64,000 nt of DNA from Deroplatys truncata (GCA_030765065.1 CM060977.1:127476295-127540294), one strand, 5' to 3'; counted from the stretch's first letter, positions 1 to 11,936 are shown. A program made the numbers and translations. Notes: generated from the sequence alone by a model not told the origin.

Positions 1-425
1 TGACTCTTTGGTCTAAATCAAAACATGCATAACAGTGGAGGAAGGAGTACAGAAACACGTAACATGCAGCGTTAACTGATTTTGAATTAAACTGATTCAG
101 CTGACGCACTAATTCACGTTTCTGCAATGGTCTGGCTTGGTGCCATTACATTTACCTATCTTGGTGGCCAAAATTGAGAATCCAACAGAAACAAACCAGA
201 AGACGCGAGATAATGGAAACAGTTGTCATTTTAGTTGTTTGAGTTTCATGTAAAATGTATATTATTTTATATTTTTAAGGTTGCAGAAAAAAGAAGTACT
301 ATTTGCTATTCCATGGATAGGAACTCCATTAAAAGAAAGTTTTCAGCACAAAACATAGTTACATAAAAAGGAAAGCAAAGAAAGTATTAATATTATTATT
401 AGCCTTGACAAAGGATAGGGGATAT
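1..425 (+). repeat. Repeat R3, copy 1
   Basis: This stretch is repeated in the same orientation at 11316-11955. Shared blocks occur in the same order: a start around AAAACATGCA, then ACATGCAGCGT, TCACGTTTCT, a stretch ending near GAGATAAT, then GTTTGAGTTTCATGT, then TTTCAGCACAAAA and finally CCTTGAC. The second copy holds about 200 extra bases between GAGATAAT and GTTTGAGTTTC. No open reading frame of note and no terminal repeats were seen. The left limit may lie outside the window. It could be a dispersed transposon fragment or a local duplication. Confidence 0.7.
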
Positions 426-469
426 GTAACCTGTAGCATTTGAAGTAGTTATATATTTACGTTATTAGC

Positions 470-742
470 ACCACGTACGGTACAAAGATTCCGGAGGCCT
501 TCGCCCCACATTCACTTTCCGGTGGCCTTCGCCCCAACTTTTGAAAACTTAACTTTGTATTTAAATGTTTCTTTAAATATATATGTATGCTTGCCTCGGC
601 TTCGTCAGTATTAATTTGCAGAAACACGTATCTCTTAGCAAGGGGTGGTGCGGTTAAAGGATGAAGGCTTACACAAATTATAATTTTTACTTCAATCCTT
701 TTATTAATCCTTATCACGATTAAATTACACTTCACCGATATA
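470..742 (-). repeat. LTR-like repeat R2, truncated fragment
   Basis: On the minus strand this matches the 3' third of the R2 copies at 27131-28022 and 28671-29501. It includes a polyadenylation-like ATTAATAAAA region, the phrase GTGTAAGCCTTCAT, the phrase TGACGAAGCCGAGGCAAGCA and two tandem units of about 27 bp built on GGGGCGAAGGCCACCGGAAA. The 5' two thirds are missing; the break abuts the R1 copy that starts at 743. The 92-residue open frame here is non-coding repeat. Confidence 0.7.
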
Positions 743-1255
743 TCAGATGTGTTACACTCACATGACTTTCTCTATTCTTGTACAAAATGTTTTTACAACC
801 GCTTATTCTCCATATCCTTCATGTTAACCGAGATATCGAGATGTTAATCTTATTGCTAATTTTCTTGTAGATGCAAGGGGAATTGGTAGGCTTTAAGCGA
901 TAGTCAAATATTTTAAGAACTGGTTGCTATGTGGAGTATTCCATTCTCTTTGCTTTACCAGGACAAAAAAAAATGAGTAACGAATTCCCATTTGAGAAAA
1001 AGTATAAGTATTGGAAAATTTAAGGGAATAACAGGCAATCTCTCGAAACCGGTTCACTCAACAAAAAATGTTTATTACATAAATTGTGTATTTTAACGCG
1101 ATCTACATTTTTGAGTAGAAAAATTTTGTCACTCTCTTATGGTTTACCAGTTATACAAAAGTCGTTCACAATGAAGAATACTTTTGAAGATATTCGCAGA
1201 AAATTCAAGATATACATTTTATTTGTCATGAAAGTATCTTAAATATATAATATGT
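743..1255 (+). repeat. R1 element, 3'-truncated copy
   Basis: It begins with TCAGATGTGTTACACTCACA followed by the 5' motif ACTTTCTCTA. It runs through the family landmarks GATGCAAGGGGAAT, GGTTGCTATGTGG and AATTCCCATTTGAG, and stops before the microsatellite and 3' hairpin. It lies directly against the R2 fragment to its left. Confidence 0.8.
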
Positions 1256-1261
1256 TAAGCA

Positions 1262-1460
1262 CAATTTGTCATGAAAATAGTTTAAACTTTTCCATGAAAA
1301 TGGTATTTTGGTTTTGGGAAATTTTCTTCAATATTTTTGTGTCGGTTCTTGAAAGGCACTGAACTTTAATATCAAGTTTCGTATTTAACCGACGTTTTTG
1401 AGTTATTGTGCTTACACATACACATACAAACACACACAGATACATACCAATAAAAATACT
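1262..1460 (+). repeat. R1b fragment, central to 3' part
   Basis: This is a diverged piece of the R1 family, recognised by the landmark order tcttgaaaggcactgaac, then a degenerate ACACAT/ACAAACACACA tract. It lacks the 3' hairpin. It may be the remainder of the copy at 743 or a separate older insertion. Confidence 0.5.
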
Positions 1461-1955
1461 AGTGGCGTTCATCCCTAGCCCTTTTATAAGGATGCATTTA
1501 GCAAAATTTTTAGTTACATGTTTAAATTTCTCTACCACGTAAATTGCGTAATAAGTAGAGAAGTTATTGCATTTCACCAAAAAACTCGATATCCAGATTT
1601 CACCGGATATACATGTTTTTAGGTTACCTGAATGCAAATAAAGCATTTTTGAAAAAAAATATTCGTGGGTGTGTCTGTGAACAGTATAATCATAAAAAAG
1701 AAGTAGGATAAATAACAAACTTCGTTTCTAGGTTCAGTACCTTCCAAGGATGCGACACCAAGATTTTCAAGAAAATCCCCCCTCCCCAAAATAAACTTTG
1801 CATGGAGAATTTTTATTTTCTAAAAAAATTGTTCTAACGATTTTGAATAAGACACCGTATATTACAGATGTTTACGTGACAATAAAGTGTATATTGGTAT
1901 TCTTTGGGAATAGTCTGTGAAGCCCTCTTCATTGGGTACAAATTTTATATAATCT

Positions 1956-3233
1956 GCGGTCCTTCAACAAGAATGTGCTATTTTTGAACTTAAATAAAAC
2001 ACGTCCTATAATTAATAGATGTTTACTTATTTTTTATTTTGGAACATAATTAATGTCATTACTTGCGGAAGAGAACACCAGTTAAGTGACGTCGCAACTT
2101 CGTTGGTTTGCGCGTATACGGTTGACCCAATTTTCAACGACAGAAGAACGTAAATTAGGTCCAACTTCACGAATAACACGCATGATGTTATTCATAAGAT
2201 CATTTATTGTTTCTGGCTTGTTGACAAACTCGATATTTAACATAACCCCACAAGAAGTAATTCAACGGCATTAAATCACATGACCTCGGGGTCCAGTTAA
2301 CATACCACCACGGGAAATGATGAAACGTCTGAAGTTCTCCTTCAAAAGATCGATTGTTTCGAGAGCAGTATGACATGTGGCACCATCTTGCTCAAACCAG
2401 ATGTTTCTGAGATCCATATCATCCAATTGAGGCCAAAAATAGTCCCTTATAAGAGCCCGGTATCGTTCTCCATTGACAGTTAGAGCTTCTCCATCTTCAT
2501 CTTGGAAAAAATATGGACCACTGATTCCACCATACCAAAATCCACACCACACAGTAAACTTTTGGAGAGGAAGTGGTCGTTCTTTAATCTGCACTGAATT
2601 ATGATTGCTGCAATAGCGGCAATTTTGTTTGTTAACACAACCATCCATTCAAAGGTGGGCTTCGTCGCTGAAGATGATTTTTCGACATAAATCCGGGTCA
2701 GCTTCCAATTGCTCCATAGTCCTGTCAGGGAACACACGGCGCAACCTATAGTGGTTGGGCTTTGCACCATTTGTAAGCATGAAGCTTCAAGTCCAGATGC
2801 GGAATTCGCCAAGTTGTGGCCGGCGAAAGGCCCAATTTCTGCGCTCGACGAGCAACTGATTTGTTTCCGTTCTCGCGTACACTCTCACGAACGGCGCCTA
2901 TGCTTTCGTTGGAGCCCTTACGTCGAATACGTACAGGCGTTCTTTGATTGCTCAGAACAACTTCTTTCAAATTTATCGATCAAACGCCGAATCGTTCTCT
3001 CGCAGGGATGATTATGCTCACCGTAAACTTCACGCAATACACGGAAGGTTTGGCGAACAGATGATCCATTTTGATAATAAATTTTCACAAATTCTACGCA
3101 TTGGTAAATGCTGTAACGTTCCATGGCTAGTTGTCAATAATAACTGTAACAACATGAAAGAAATGACTGCTGTAGCTCAATAAATACGGCAGCTGTCACA
3201 TGTTAAAGATAGGGCACTCTTGTTGAAAGACCC
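1956..3233 (-). mobile_element. DD41D-type Tc1/mariner-superfamily transposon, copy 1
   Basis: The element is bounded by inverted repeats: GGTCCTTCAACAAGAATGTG at the left and, at the right, CACTCTTGTTGAAAGACCC. The same ends bound the copies at 12816-14112 and 43014-44258. It is about 1.28 kb, a usual size for this superfamily. TA-rich sequence flanks both ends, and it sits inside an older R1b copy. Its transposase gene, on the minus strand, is broken. Confidence 0.9.
2059..3124 (-). pseudogene. Broken transposase of the DD41D-type element (copy 1)
   Basis: The start at 3124 gives MERYSIYQCVEFVKIYYQNG, which resembles the N-terminal helix-turn-helix domain of insect transposons annotated as DUF4817. 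The frame shifts near 2920 and again later. The C-terminal part (2648-2271) keeps DGCVNKQNCRYCSNHN, the FFQDEDGEALTVNGERYR block and IWFEQDGATCHTALET, which contains the second catalytic Asp. The last part, ending near 2059, is out of frame. The intact protein would have been about 350 residues and would have cut and pasted DNA at TA sites; this copy cannot. Confidence 0.85.
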
Positions 3234-3593
3234 TGTATAACTGGTAAACGTTAAGCGGTAGACGAAAACGTAGTGCACAAAAAATATAGATTCCTTAAAT
3301 CGCTCACTTTACTTCGATATTTTTTTAGCAGAAGCCATTTCTAAATTATCCTTTATTACAGGTTCAAATTTTTAATTACTTGGTCATTTTTAAAGTCCCT
3401 TCAGTTGTTCCTCACGATTGCATGGAAACAATACGGTATTTTAAGACAGCGTATAGAGTCTGGTTCCAAAACATTTGATTATCGCTGTTCCCTTTGAATC
3501 TATAACGAAATTTGTAATGTTGCTATTTATGCAAATATTTACTTGGATTAAAATGCAGTAGTTAGCAAAATAAGCTGTAGCAAAAATAGAATG

Positions 3594-3750
3594 ACAGACA
3601 CTCACGGACCTTTTTTAAAAAGTTCTTTTTTGGATTCAGGGGCCCTCAAAACATGTTATTCAGGTGAAATCTGTACACTGAATTTTTGGGTGGAATGCAA
3701 TACTTCCCCTACTTACTATATGTAGTTGAGAAAGTGATAAGGTTTAGTAA
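3594..3750 (+). repeat. R1 element, 3' fragment
   Basis: It contains the 3' landmarks of the family: TTTTTTGGATTCAGGGG, CTCAAAACATG, GAATTTTTGGGTGGAATGCA and ending CCCCTACTTACTATATGTAG with GAGAAAGT. The 5' part is absent. It lies tail to tail with the R1b copy ending at 3592. Confidence 0.8.
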
Positions 3751-4555
3751 AAATATTTTGTATACCCACCAGTAAACGTTTTGAATGTGGCACATCAGAA
3801 TTTTCACCATTACTTCCAGATATATTTATTTGGAAATGTTAATCATATAATACATTCCTTCAATAGGGATTGCTGACCGCAAGGCACAAAGTTGAAAATA
3901 AATTAGGTAATTTGAGAAAGAGTGCTCTATAAGTGTTTTGATATTGTATGACAGAATTTGGGAGTGAAATGGAAGCGAATCTCAGGTGTGTGATGACAAA
4001 TATATTCTCTGTGAAATTCCCTCTGTGACTGGCACCATGTGAAAAACTAGTGTGCCACTGATGTCCACTTTGGTTTGAATTGCGGAACATGTGAAATTAA
4101 TGAAGGTTTAGAAAAAAAACACACACACACACATACATGCGCGAGCGCGCGCACACACTGACCTTTGAAATGATAAATTGCAATCCCAGCAGATGTACCA
4201 ACATGCGCTTCATAACTTCTCTGTGCAAACATGAAAGCAAATATTGAACTGTGTGTAGGATTTGTGGCTGTGTCGATAAATGTTTAAAATTCATACGTAG
4301 CACGTCGGGGCTCTTCGAAATACGAGATATATTAATATGCTTCAGGCTTCAAACGTGTGACAATATGAAATGTGATTTCACGATATTGCTCTCTGTGAAA
4401 ACGCAGTTGTAAAGCGCCTTATGAACTTCTGGCAGTAAATCAGGAAAAGCAATAGCTAAATAATACTGCGAAATATAAAACGTTATAAATACCTAGATAC
4501 ACATTATTATCCTGTGATTTGTATGTGTGTTTTTGTGTTTCATTGAAGTATACGT
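3751..4555. other. No gene seen; short AC tract
   Basis: I see no coding signal. An alternating CA tract followed by GCGCGC lies at about 4121-4156. The open frames here on the minus strand are short and read through that tract. Confidence 0.4.
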
Positions 4556-4798
4556 TCTCTAAACCAAGCACGATGGCTCCGTGAGGCTCGGATTTGGTAG
4601 GTCCCGGGTTCAATTCCAACCGACCGCCCACACTGATCTTGAATTTTTCGTGGTTCTCCCTGGTCGGTAAGCAAATAATGGGGTGATTTCTCATCTACTA
4701 CGATTTTCTTTACATCATTTCCTTTTCATGCCATTTACTTCTCATATTTCGGCTGTGCTTCTAGGTTTCATGGTGTATGGCGGTGCCGGACAGATGAA
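4556..4798 (+). repeat. tRNA-derived SINE-A, head and body
   Basis: The head carries a pol III box A-like GATGGCTCCGTGAGG and a box B-like GGTTCAATTCC. The body has the landmarks GGTTCTCCCTGGTCGGTAAG and GGTTTCATGGTGTATGGCGG, and ends with TGCCGGACAGAT. Matching copies lie at 28188-28440 (+) and 52494-52770 (-). The tail may resume at 5018. Confidence 0.8.
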
Positions 4799-4910
4799 AT
4801 TAAACTGAGTTTTAGTTATGGACGCTCATTAACTACTATGGTCAGAGGGCTCTTTATCAGGCTTGAGGTTCTTTTGCGTACCGTAAATCTCTTCCAAAAT
4901 AATAGCCCAT

Positions 4911-4975
4911 TGCTCTCCGCCGGGTTTAAACCCGCAACCTCGGGAAGGGATACCCTAGACCACGGAGGACGATTG
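4911..4975 (-). repeat. tRNA-like SINE head in reverse orientation
   Basis: On the minus strand a box A-like TGGTCTAGGG is followed, after about 30 bases, by GGTTTAAACCC, which fits a degenerate box B. It lies inside SINE-A, between its body (ending 4798) and its tail (from 5018), so it could be a later insertion. I do not see a functional tRNA fold. Confidence 0.45.
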
Positions 4976-5017
4976 CCACCGGACAGAGGGCGCGGATGCT
5001 TGCTTCAAGGCAAGAGT

Positions 5018-5240
5018 ACTCCCATGATCACTGGAGGGCTTCTTGGTCGAGGAATCGTTCAATGCCCGTTTTAGGCAGCTCCAGCAATGGGGTGGGTCTT
5101 CGAGCCTGAAACTGTTAGGGACCTCCGCGCGTCTCTGTGGCCTGTCTGCCTTCGACCTATAGCCTTCACTTCATCCCTGCTCCTGAGGGGGAGTGATAGC
5201 CACAATAGATCTATGTGTGCGAGGTCCCCCTCCGTTGTGT
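5018..5240 (+). repeat. SINE-A tail module
   Basis: The segment carries TTTTAGGCAGCTCCAGCAAT, then CTTCGAGCCTGAAACTGTTA, then a GC-rich stretch ending GATAGCCACAATAGATCT. The first part matches 52494-52560 on the minus strand, and the last part matches 51465-51603 on the minus strand. Joined to the head at 4556-4798, it gives a long SINE of about 450 bases with a separable tail. Confidence 0.7.
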
Positions 5241-7627
5241 AACCTTACATTACCTATATGTTCTCTGATGTACTTTTAATGGAACTTAAATAGTATAGTA
5301 TATTCTTACTAGAATACGCGATTGAATCAGTAATTCTAGTTGGGGTACTTCTGACCTATTAAAACTTTGACTGCTTAGTGCTTCCTTTTCAAAAAAAAAA
5401 GCCAGAAACTGAAAACTTTTACTACCTTTCTCAGAATGTGGAGTTAAGTACTTGAAATTTAAAATCAATAAAATCACCTTTGAATTTTTAAAAGCTCTTC
5501 CACTTTTACCTACACTCTGTTTTTTATAACCTCGCCTCACAGACATACATTCTTCCACGCTGCGTTTCCTTCCGCTTTCCCCTAGTTGACTAATGTACAC
5601 CTTGAATGGTGACAAAAATCCAGTGCAAGGATAGGCGATAAATATCATGATAGCATTGCAGTACATTGTCATGATGGCTGCAGTGCTTTCGTCATTCTGA
5701 GAGGTAATTTTGAACCGAAGGATCCTCCCATCTGTCTGTTGATAAGAATTTATTTGTATTCCAGATGCATTTACGGTTATGAAAATATGTCAACTGTCTT
5801 CGCATATATTTAAGTAAATGATAACGTTAAATAAGGAACAATTTTGTATGGCATAACAACGTATTGCACGACAGCAGCCAAAGAGAGGTACCTAGTGCAC
5901 GTGACCTTTAAGAGATACGGGAAAATATTGGGAACAGACTTTAGAACTGCTGTTATGATAATTCTAACCCATTTAATTAGCTGCCCTAGATTTCCACTAA
6001 CAATTTTGTTGTGTTATGTTGCATTGTTGAAACGTTTGTCATAACATATTGTTGTAATGTACACGGATCTGGAGCTGTTTTGTTCTTACATCGTTGTATT
6101 TGTTCACACAACTTGTGCCAAATTGACCCTCCCCGGAGAAACCTACTCTAGGTGATGACGGGTTCCACTAAAGGAAGATTGACATTTAGTGGAACAGAAG
6201 TGAAACGACTATGGTAGTGGTTTGTCAAGGAGACGACAACAACAAGAAGAAAGCGCGCAGTTAATTTGAGCGTGTACTACGTCAGGCGATGGTGATCGTC
6301 GACTGCGCAGGCGCCGAATTATTTGCAGCTCTCCTCAACGTGCAGTCCACAAGGCTGATCAATCTATCTTCGACGGCGAGAGGGGTCACGAGGGAAACAG
6401 CAGGACAGCGTTTAGACAGAAGGCATTCCGAATGGTATTTCTAAATTATTTTTTTTTTTGGCTTAACTTATTCAAAATTCTCTTTTGTAATTACTCACCG
6501 GGGAAAGGTTGAACGTTCGAACTATACATTTATTGGGGTTTAGATTTCAAAGGTATCGGTAAATGTGAGAGCAGGAAGCAAGTACATAATTATTGTAATT
6601 TAATTCAATGTATTAAAGCGGTTAAAAATGTAAAGAATTGTGAAATAATAAGGGTTTCTAAAAAGGTAATTATGTATGCTATTGAATGCAAGTTTATTAA
6701 ACGATTGTTAATTAATTATGTAATATATTTTAAGTACAAATCTGCCATTATTCCTATATTCAATCCACTTCCTCTTGGGTTAGTCAAACTATAATTGTGC
6801 AACATGGTTTCAAGGAAAATGTATACAGACGAAGTATGACGTGAGTTTAGGTACTTCTGTTCTGTTAAGAAGTGAGTATGCTAGCTTAGTGAACGACAGC
6901 GAAACACACAATAAATATTTAAGGTGATCTGTACACTCTAAGGTAACATACGTCATTTTGAAACCAATGTTGGTCAATTCTACTCCGATTTCTTCATAAA
7001 GGTTCGTAGATATTTTCGATATACATTTAATGTATCTAGAGTCGATCTGCTAATTTTATATAACTGTATTTAAACAAAACCAAACCGATGTCTAAGTGTC
7101 GACTTATCCCTTAATGAGGCAGGCTTTCGACACAGTGTCAAATCACAAAAAATCATTTGAATAAATAAAAATCATTTACAAACATACATTTTGATCCTCA
7201 AACAACAACAAATAATAATCCAGTTTGCATTGGTCACAGGTGAATTCCTCATCGTTGCAATTTATCACAAGTGCCACGTGAAACCATTATTGACACTCTC
7301 CCCCAAGCTTCTGCAACATTTTCATCAAAGTAATGTCCACTACACACTGTTATTTAGATTGTTGGCTGATCTGACGAACTGGATCCCCCCTTACCTTTTC
7401 GTCGATCACCGGCAGGCCTATTTTTGCGGATAAGCCCTCTCTTTTATTTCTTGGTTTTCCGGAGCTGTTTCCGATAGCTTTCGGATGTTATAACTATATT
7501 ATAGTTTGTATAAGAGTGGTATACATGGTACTCACCTAATCTTAGTTTGTTTTGCAAATATCCACGTAAATAACGAATTCCAAACGCAATACCCAACTAC
7601 ACCCTGACAATAAACCTTTTATATGTA
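5241..7627. other. No recognisable gene; one GC-richer patch
   Basis: Mostly AT-rich with short open frames (for example 128 codons at 5286-5672 on the minus strand) that show no known motif. A GC-richer patch at about 6120-6430 contains GTCGACTGCGCAGGCGCCG and ends with a donor-like AATGGTATTT. It could be an untranslated exon or an old repeat; nothing in the sequence decides this. Confidence 0.3.
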
Positions 7628-8345
7628 GTTACAGCTTTTTACTTTCTCTACTACGTATAGATACTAGAAGTATTGCATTCCACCCAAAAACTCGACAATA
7701 CATCGGAAATACATGTTTTGAAGTGCTACAAATACAGCATTTTTTGAAACAGGCCTGTCTGTGTGTCTGTTATTTTATAAAAAATTCTCACTTCAAACTA
7801 CCCTTTACATGCAACATTTTTCAAAAATTTTGATTTTCTCAAAAATGGCTCTAACAATTTTAATCAAAATATCATGTTTTTAACATACTTTCAGGGCAAA
7901 TGAAATGTATATATGGAATTTTCTGGGAATGTCCCCAAAAGTCCTCATTATTCTGAATGACTTTTGCATAACTGCTAAACGATAGAGATAGACGAAATTT
8001 TAATACACAAGAATGTTAAAACACATAATTTATGTCGTGTACTTCTTTTCTGTGGAGTGAATCTTTTCCGAGATATTCCTTGTTATTTTTTTGAATTTTC
8101 CAATACATATACTTTTTCTCAAATGGGAATTAGTTGTTATTTTTACATCCTGGACATGCAAAGAGAACGAAATGCTCCACATAGCAACCAGCGCTTAAAA
8201 TATTTGACTATCGCCTAAAGCCTACCATATTCCCCTTGCACCTACAAGAAAATTAGCAATTTCTGCAAATGTTTATCTGTATTAATATGAATTAGGTGGA
8301 GAATAAGCGTTTGTAAAAGTAATTTGTACAAGAATAGATGTGTAG
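7628..8345 (-). repeat. R1 element, nearly complete
   Basis: In minus sense it ends with the family 3' end (TTTTTACTTTCTCTACTACG on the plus strand at 7635) and runs back through GAATTTTCTGGGAATGTCCC, CATAGCAACCAGC and ACAAGAAAATTAGCAA. It reaches the 5' region GCGTTTGTAAAAGTAATTTG and loses the first few bases of the family start. Confidence 0.85.
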
Positions 8346-8888
8346 GGATCGATACCTGATGCAGATAATTTCATATGATACGATGCGATGTTTACAGATA
8401 TATTGTAACACATGCAAACTCAATTAAATTTTGCAAAATCAAAAATAATACATAATTACGTGAACGCATATTGCAGAGAGATTGTAGACGGCAATTGCCT
8501 TTTTAAACATACGGTAATACTGTCATTCAAAAATGAACGTGAATACAATAGCGTGAGGGAACACGCAGCTCATTATGTATGTGATAATTGGACCAGATTT
8601 TCTCTGTTTATTCAAGGCACAAAAGAAAAATACATGTCGAGTACGTGTAGAGATGAGAGTATATAATGGTTACACAGGAATTATACGTTTAATGACAACT
8701 ATATGAATGCAAAAAGTAGTAGAAAACCGGGCTCTGTATCTCTTGTAGCAATTAGGATTTTATACTTAGGAATCATGTTCTGCAGAGTCGGGAAAAGATT
8801 TTTATTTCTGAAATTATGCAAAGTAATTCTTCGACTTCTATTTCAGAACACATTTTGCACACTAAAATATTTTTACAAACAAATTTTA
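8346..8888. other. No recognisable gene
   Basis: Two short plus-strand open frames (84 and 67 codons at 8412 and 8703) lack any motif I know. The sequence between the two R1 copies is AT-rich and appears unique within the window. Confidence 0.3.
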
Positions 8889-9612
8889 TTGCTAGTTTTC
8901 TTGTAAGCACAAGGGGAATATGGTAGGCTTTAAGCGATAGTAAAATATTTTAAGAGCTGGTTGCTATGTGGTGCATTCCATTCTCTCTGCGTTTCCAGGA
9001 TATAAAAAAACGAACAATGAATTCCAGTTTGAGAAAAAGTATAAATATTGGAAAATTTAAACAAATAACAAGGAATATCTCGGAAAAGGTTCACTCCACA
9101 ATAAAATGTATGGTATAAATTGTGTTTTTAACGAGCTCTATATTTTTTTGTGTAGCAAAACCCTGTCTATCGCTTACGGTTTACCAGTTATGCAAAAGTC
9201 ATTCAGAAAGAACAAGAATTTTGGGAACATTCCCATAAAATTCAATGTACATTTTATTTGTCATAAAATGTCTTAAACATATAATCTTTTAATCAAAACG
9301 GTTAGACATTTTTGAGAAATCAAAGGTTTCGAAAAATGTTTCATGTAGGGGGTAGTTTGGGGTGGGTGATTTTTTTTAAAATCTTCCTGTTACATCTCTG
9401 AAAGATATTGAACCTAAATACCAAGTTTGGTATTTATCCAACTTTTCGTTTTTGGTTATTCTTTTCACATACACTGACATTTTTACTAAAAACGCTTTTT
9501 TGGATACAGGGGGTCTCAAAACATACATTTCCGGTGAAATCTTGATATAGAATTTTTGGGTGGAATGTAATACTTCCTCTACATACTACTATAAATAATA
9601 TAGAAAGTAATA
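8889..9612 (+). repeat. R1 element, 5'-truncated copy
   Basis: It begins inside the family at GCTAGTTTTCTTGTAAGCAC and runs to a degenerate 3' end (CTCTACATACTACTATAAAT). The internal CA tract is reduced to a few bases (CACATACACTGACATT). Confidence 0.8.
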
Positions 9613-9996
9613 AGCTGATATACTGGGAAACGTAATTGCCAACGTAAATAGATGCAATGCTGGATTGAAGTGATTGAGGTCATTCCGAAGGCAAGACAAT
9701 TCATATGCACAGAAGGCAGTTTAAAGCAGTGAAATAATAAAATATTATCACAGGTATACTAAGGTAGCACGGGCGATGCAATGATGGTGTGCTTTAAAAG
9801 CGTAGTTCATTTGTTCCCTCTAGACATTGGTGATTGATGCCATGCTATGAAAGCCACCACAGATTATTTTTGCAACCCGTCTTGACTCACCTGTATTACA
9901 GCATCGTTATGTAAACTGGCGTTAAAGGGTATTCAACAGAATATGTAAAAACCAATTTCAAATTGCGTATCCATGCTTTCAAGGCCATATTAAATA
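9613..9996. other. No recognisable feature
   Basis: AT-rich sequence unique within the window. No open frame or repeat is visible. Confidence 0.3.
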
Positions 9997-9998
9997 TA

Positions 9999-10766
9999 CA
10001 CTACGTGATCAAAAGTATCCGGACACCTGACTGAAAATGACGTACGTGTTCGTGGCACCCTCCATCGGTAATTCTGGAAGTCAATATGGTGTTGACCCAG
10101 CCTTAGCCTTGAAGACAGCGTTCACTCTCGCAGGTATACTTTAAATCAGGTACTGGAATGTTTTCTTGGGGAATGGCAGCACATTCTTCACGGAGTGCGG
10201 AACTGAGGAGAGGTCGGTGAGGCCTGACACGAAGTCGGCGTTCCAAAACATCCCAAAGGTGTTCTATAGGATTCAAGTCAGGACTCTGTGCAGGCCAGTG
10301 CATTACAGGGATGTTATTGTCATGTAACCACTCCGCCACAGCCCGTGCAGTATGAACAGGTGCTCGATCGTGTTGAAAGATGCAATCGCCATCCCCGAAT
10401 TGCTCTTCAATAGTGGGAAGCAAGAAGGTGCTTAAAATATTGTAGGTCTGCGCTGTAATCGTGCCACGCAAAACAACAAGGGGTTCAAGCCCCCTCTAGG
10501 AAAAACACGACCACACCATAACACCACCACCTCCGAATTTCACTGTTGGCACTACACCCGCTGGCAGATGACGTTCACCGGGCATTCGCTATACCCACAC
10601 CCTGCGATCGGATCGCCACATTGTGTGCCGTGATTCGTCACTCCACACAACGTTTTCCCATTGTTCAATCGTGTAATGTTGACGCTCCTTACACAAAGCG
10701 AGGCGTCGTTTGGCATTTTCCTGGGTAATGTTTGTGGGGGTGTCCGGATACTTTGATTACATAGTG
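9999..10766 (-). mobile_element. Internally deleted Tc1-like transposon
   Basis: Inverted ends read CACTACGTGATCAAAAGTAT at the left and, in reverse complement, CACTATGTAATCAAAGTATC at the right; both continue CCGGACACC. TA dinucleotides at 9997-9998 and 10767-10768 fit the Tc1/mariner target duplication. At 768 bp the element is about half the usual 1.6 kb. The missing part is the region encoding the N-terminal DNA-binding domain, so it could only have moved with transposase from elsewhere. Confidence 0.92.
10103..10740 (-). pseudogene. Tc1-like transposase remnant, DDE domain only
   Basis: The remnant enters at KRRLALCKERQHYTIEQWEN and has WSDES with the first catalytic Asp. A glycine-rich [11 protein letters not shown] stretch follows, then a stop and a frameshift. 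The open part (10471-10103) keeps FQHDRAPVHTA with the second Asp and SPDLNPIEHLWD with the Glu; I count 34 residues between them, the DD34E signature of Tc1. The paired helix-turn-helix region is absent. Members of this family cut DNA at the element ends and insert at TA. This copy is inactive. Confidence 0.9.
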
Positions 10767-10833
10767 TAGATACAGAAACTGTACACTAAGATACGTTAAG
10801 GTACGTAATGCAAGTAAGTTACATAATATATCA

Positions 10834-11310
10834 TCGAGCGGGATGGCTCAGGCGGTTGTGTCTGTGGTCGGCATTTGGGATGTCCCCGGATCGATCACTG
10901 AGGACCGCGTACTCTGGCCCATGGGTTTTTCATGGTGTTCTGCCGGATCGCCAGGCGAATGCGGGGTTGTGCATCTTCTACCACGGCTCTCCTTCCTCTC
11001 ATTTCCAGTGCCCATCATCTTCCTTGTCATTTGTTTCAGGGTTGTAGGACCAGGGGAATGTGTTCGACGGGTTGCAGCTGGGAGGTGGCTTGCGCTCTGT
11101 AAAGGTTTCTTCCCTAGTGTCGCCGCGGTACCGCTCAGTTAGATCTCTCCTCAGCGTTGAGCCCCATTCCGGCGGAACCCTAGAAGTTGGTGGCTTGTAG
11201 GCGTCTATCTGGAAACGTTAGGGACCCCGTTTATGCTTCCGTCCGTCGGCATCCAAATCTGGTCGCCCTTCGAGTCTCTCCCCCATCTTTCCCTCCTAGG
11301 GGTCAATATT
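10834..11310 (+). repeat. tRNA-derived SINE-B
   Basis: The head reads GAGCGGGATGGCTCAGGCGG, a box A-like start also seen, with a clear box B, in the minus-strand copy at 55113-55625. The body contains TCTGCCGGATCGCCAGGCGA. The tail has GGAAACGTTAGGGACCCCG, the same TTAGGGACC module as the tail at 5018-5240. It is GC-rich against an AT-rich background, which explains the long overlapping open frames here; none looks coding. Confidence 0.8.
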
Positions 11311-11315
11311 CCATA

Positions 11316-11904
11316 AACCCTTGTGCTCTAAATGAAAACATGCAAAATAATGGGGAAGGAGTAGAGATATTCATGCAACATGCAGCGTCAACTGAAGTGT
11401 GAATTAAGCTGATGCACGAAATCACGTTTCTACAATAGTCTGGTTTGGTGCCTCACTCTCAGTCATTACATTTACCTTTTCCTGTGACCAAAATCTGAGA
11501 ATCCAGCAGAAAATATCCTGAACTCAAGACGTGAGATAATACGGCGCAAGGAAATATTTATTATTTCCTTCTATCTGTTAGTTTGTATTTATGCAAGTGA
11601 AAGCTTTGTATTAAACAACTACATATTACGTGCAAATTTTTGAGTTTGGGTAATAGAGAGGCTTAGTTCACAAACTTACTACGTTTCCCAGTGTTATATG
11701 TCTAATTATAATTATTTATTAGCAGGTGATGGGTGACACATCCATTATTTTTGACTGTTTGAGTTTCATGTCATATATACAGTAGTATATATTTTCAAGA
11801 TTGCAGAATAAACAATTGCTAGTATTTGTTTTTCTATGGAAACAAAATCTTTAAAGGAAAGCTTTCAGCACAAAATATAGATACATAAACAGGGAAGCAA
11901 ATAA

Positions 11905-11936
<32 letters not shown>

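Larger units (their letters stand above)
1540..3592 (-). repeat. R1b element, interrupted by a DD41D-type transposon
   Basis: The 3' end of the element (minus sense) is at about 1540, with the CTCTACCACG and AAGTAGAGAAG hairpin region. The copy continues to 1955, is interrupted by a transposon at 1956-3233 and resumes at 3234 with the landmark AACTGGTAAACG. It ends near 3592 in the R1b-specific 5' part (TGCAAATATTTACTTGGATT). The join 1955/3234 restores the family order, with a TA-rich site at the break. It is more diverged than R1a copies, so it is old. Confidence 0.75.
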
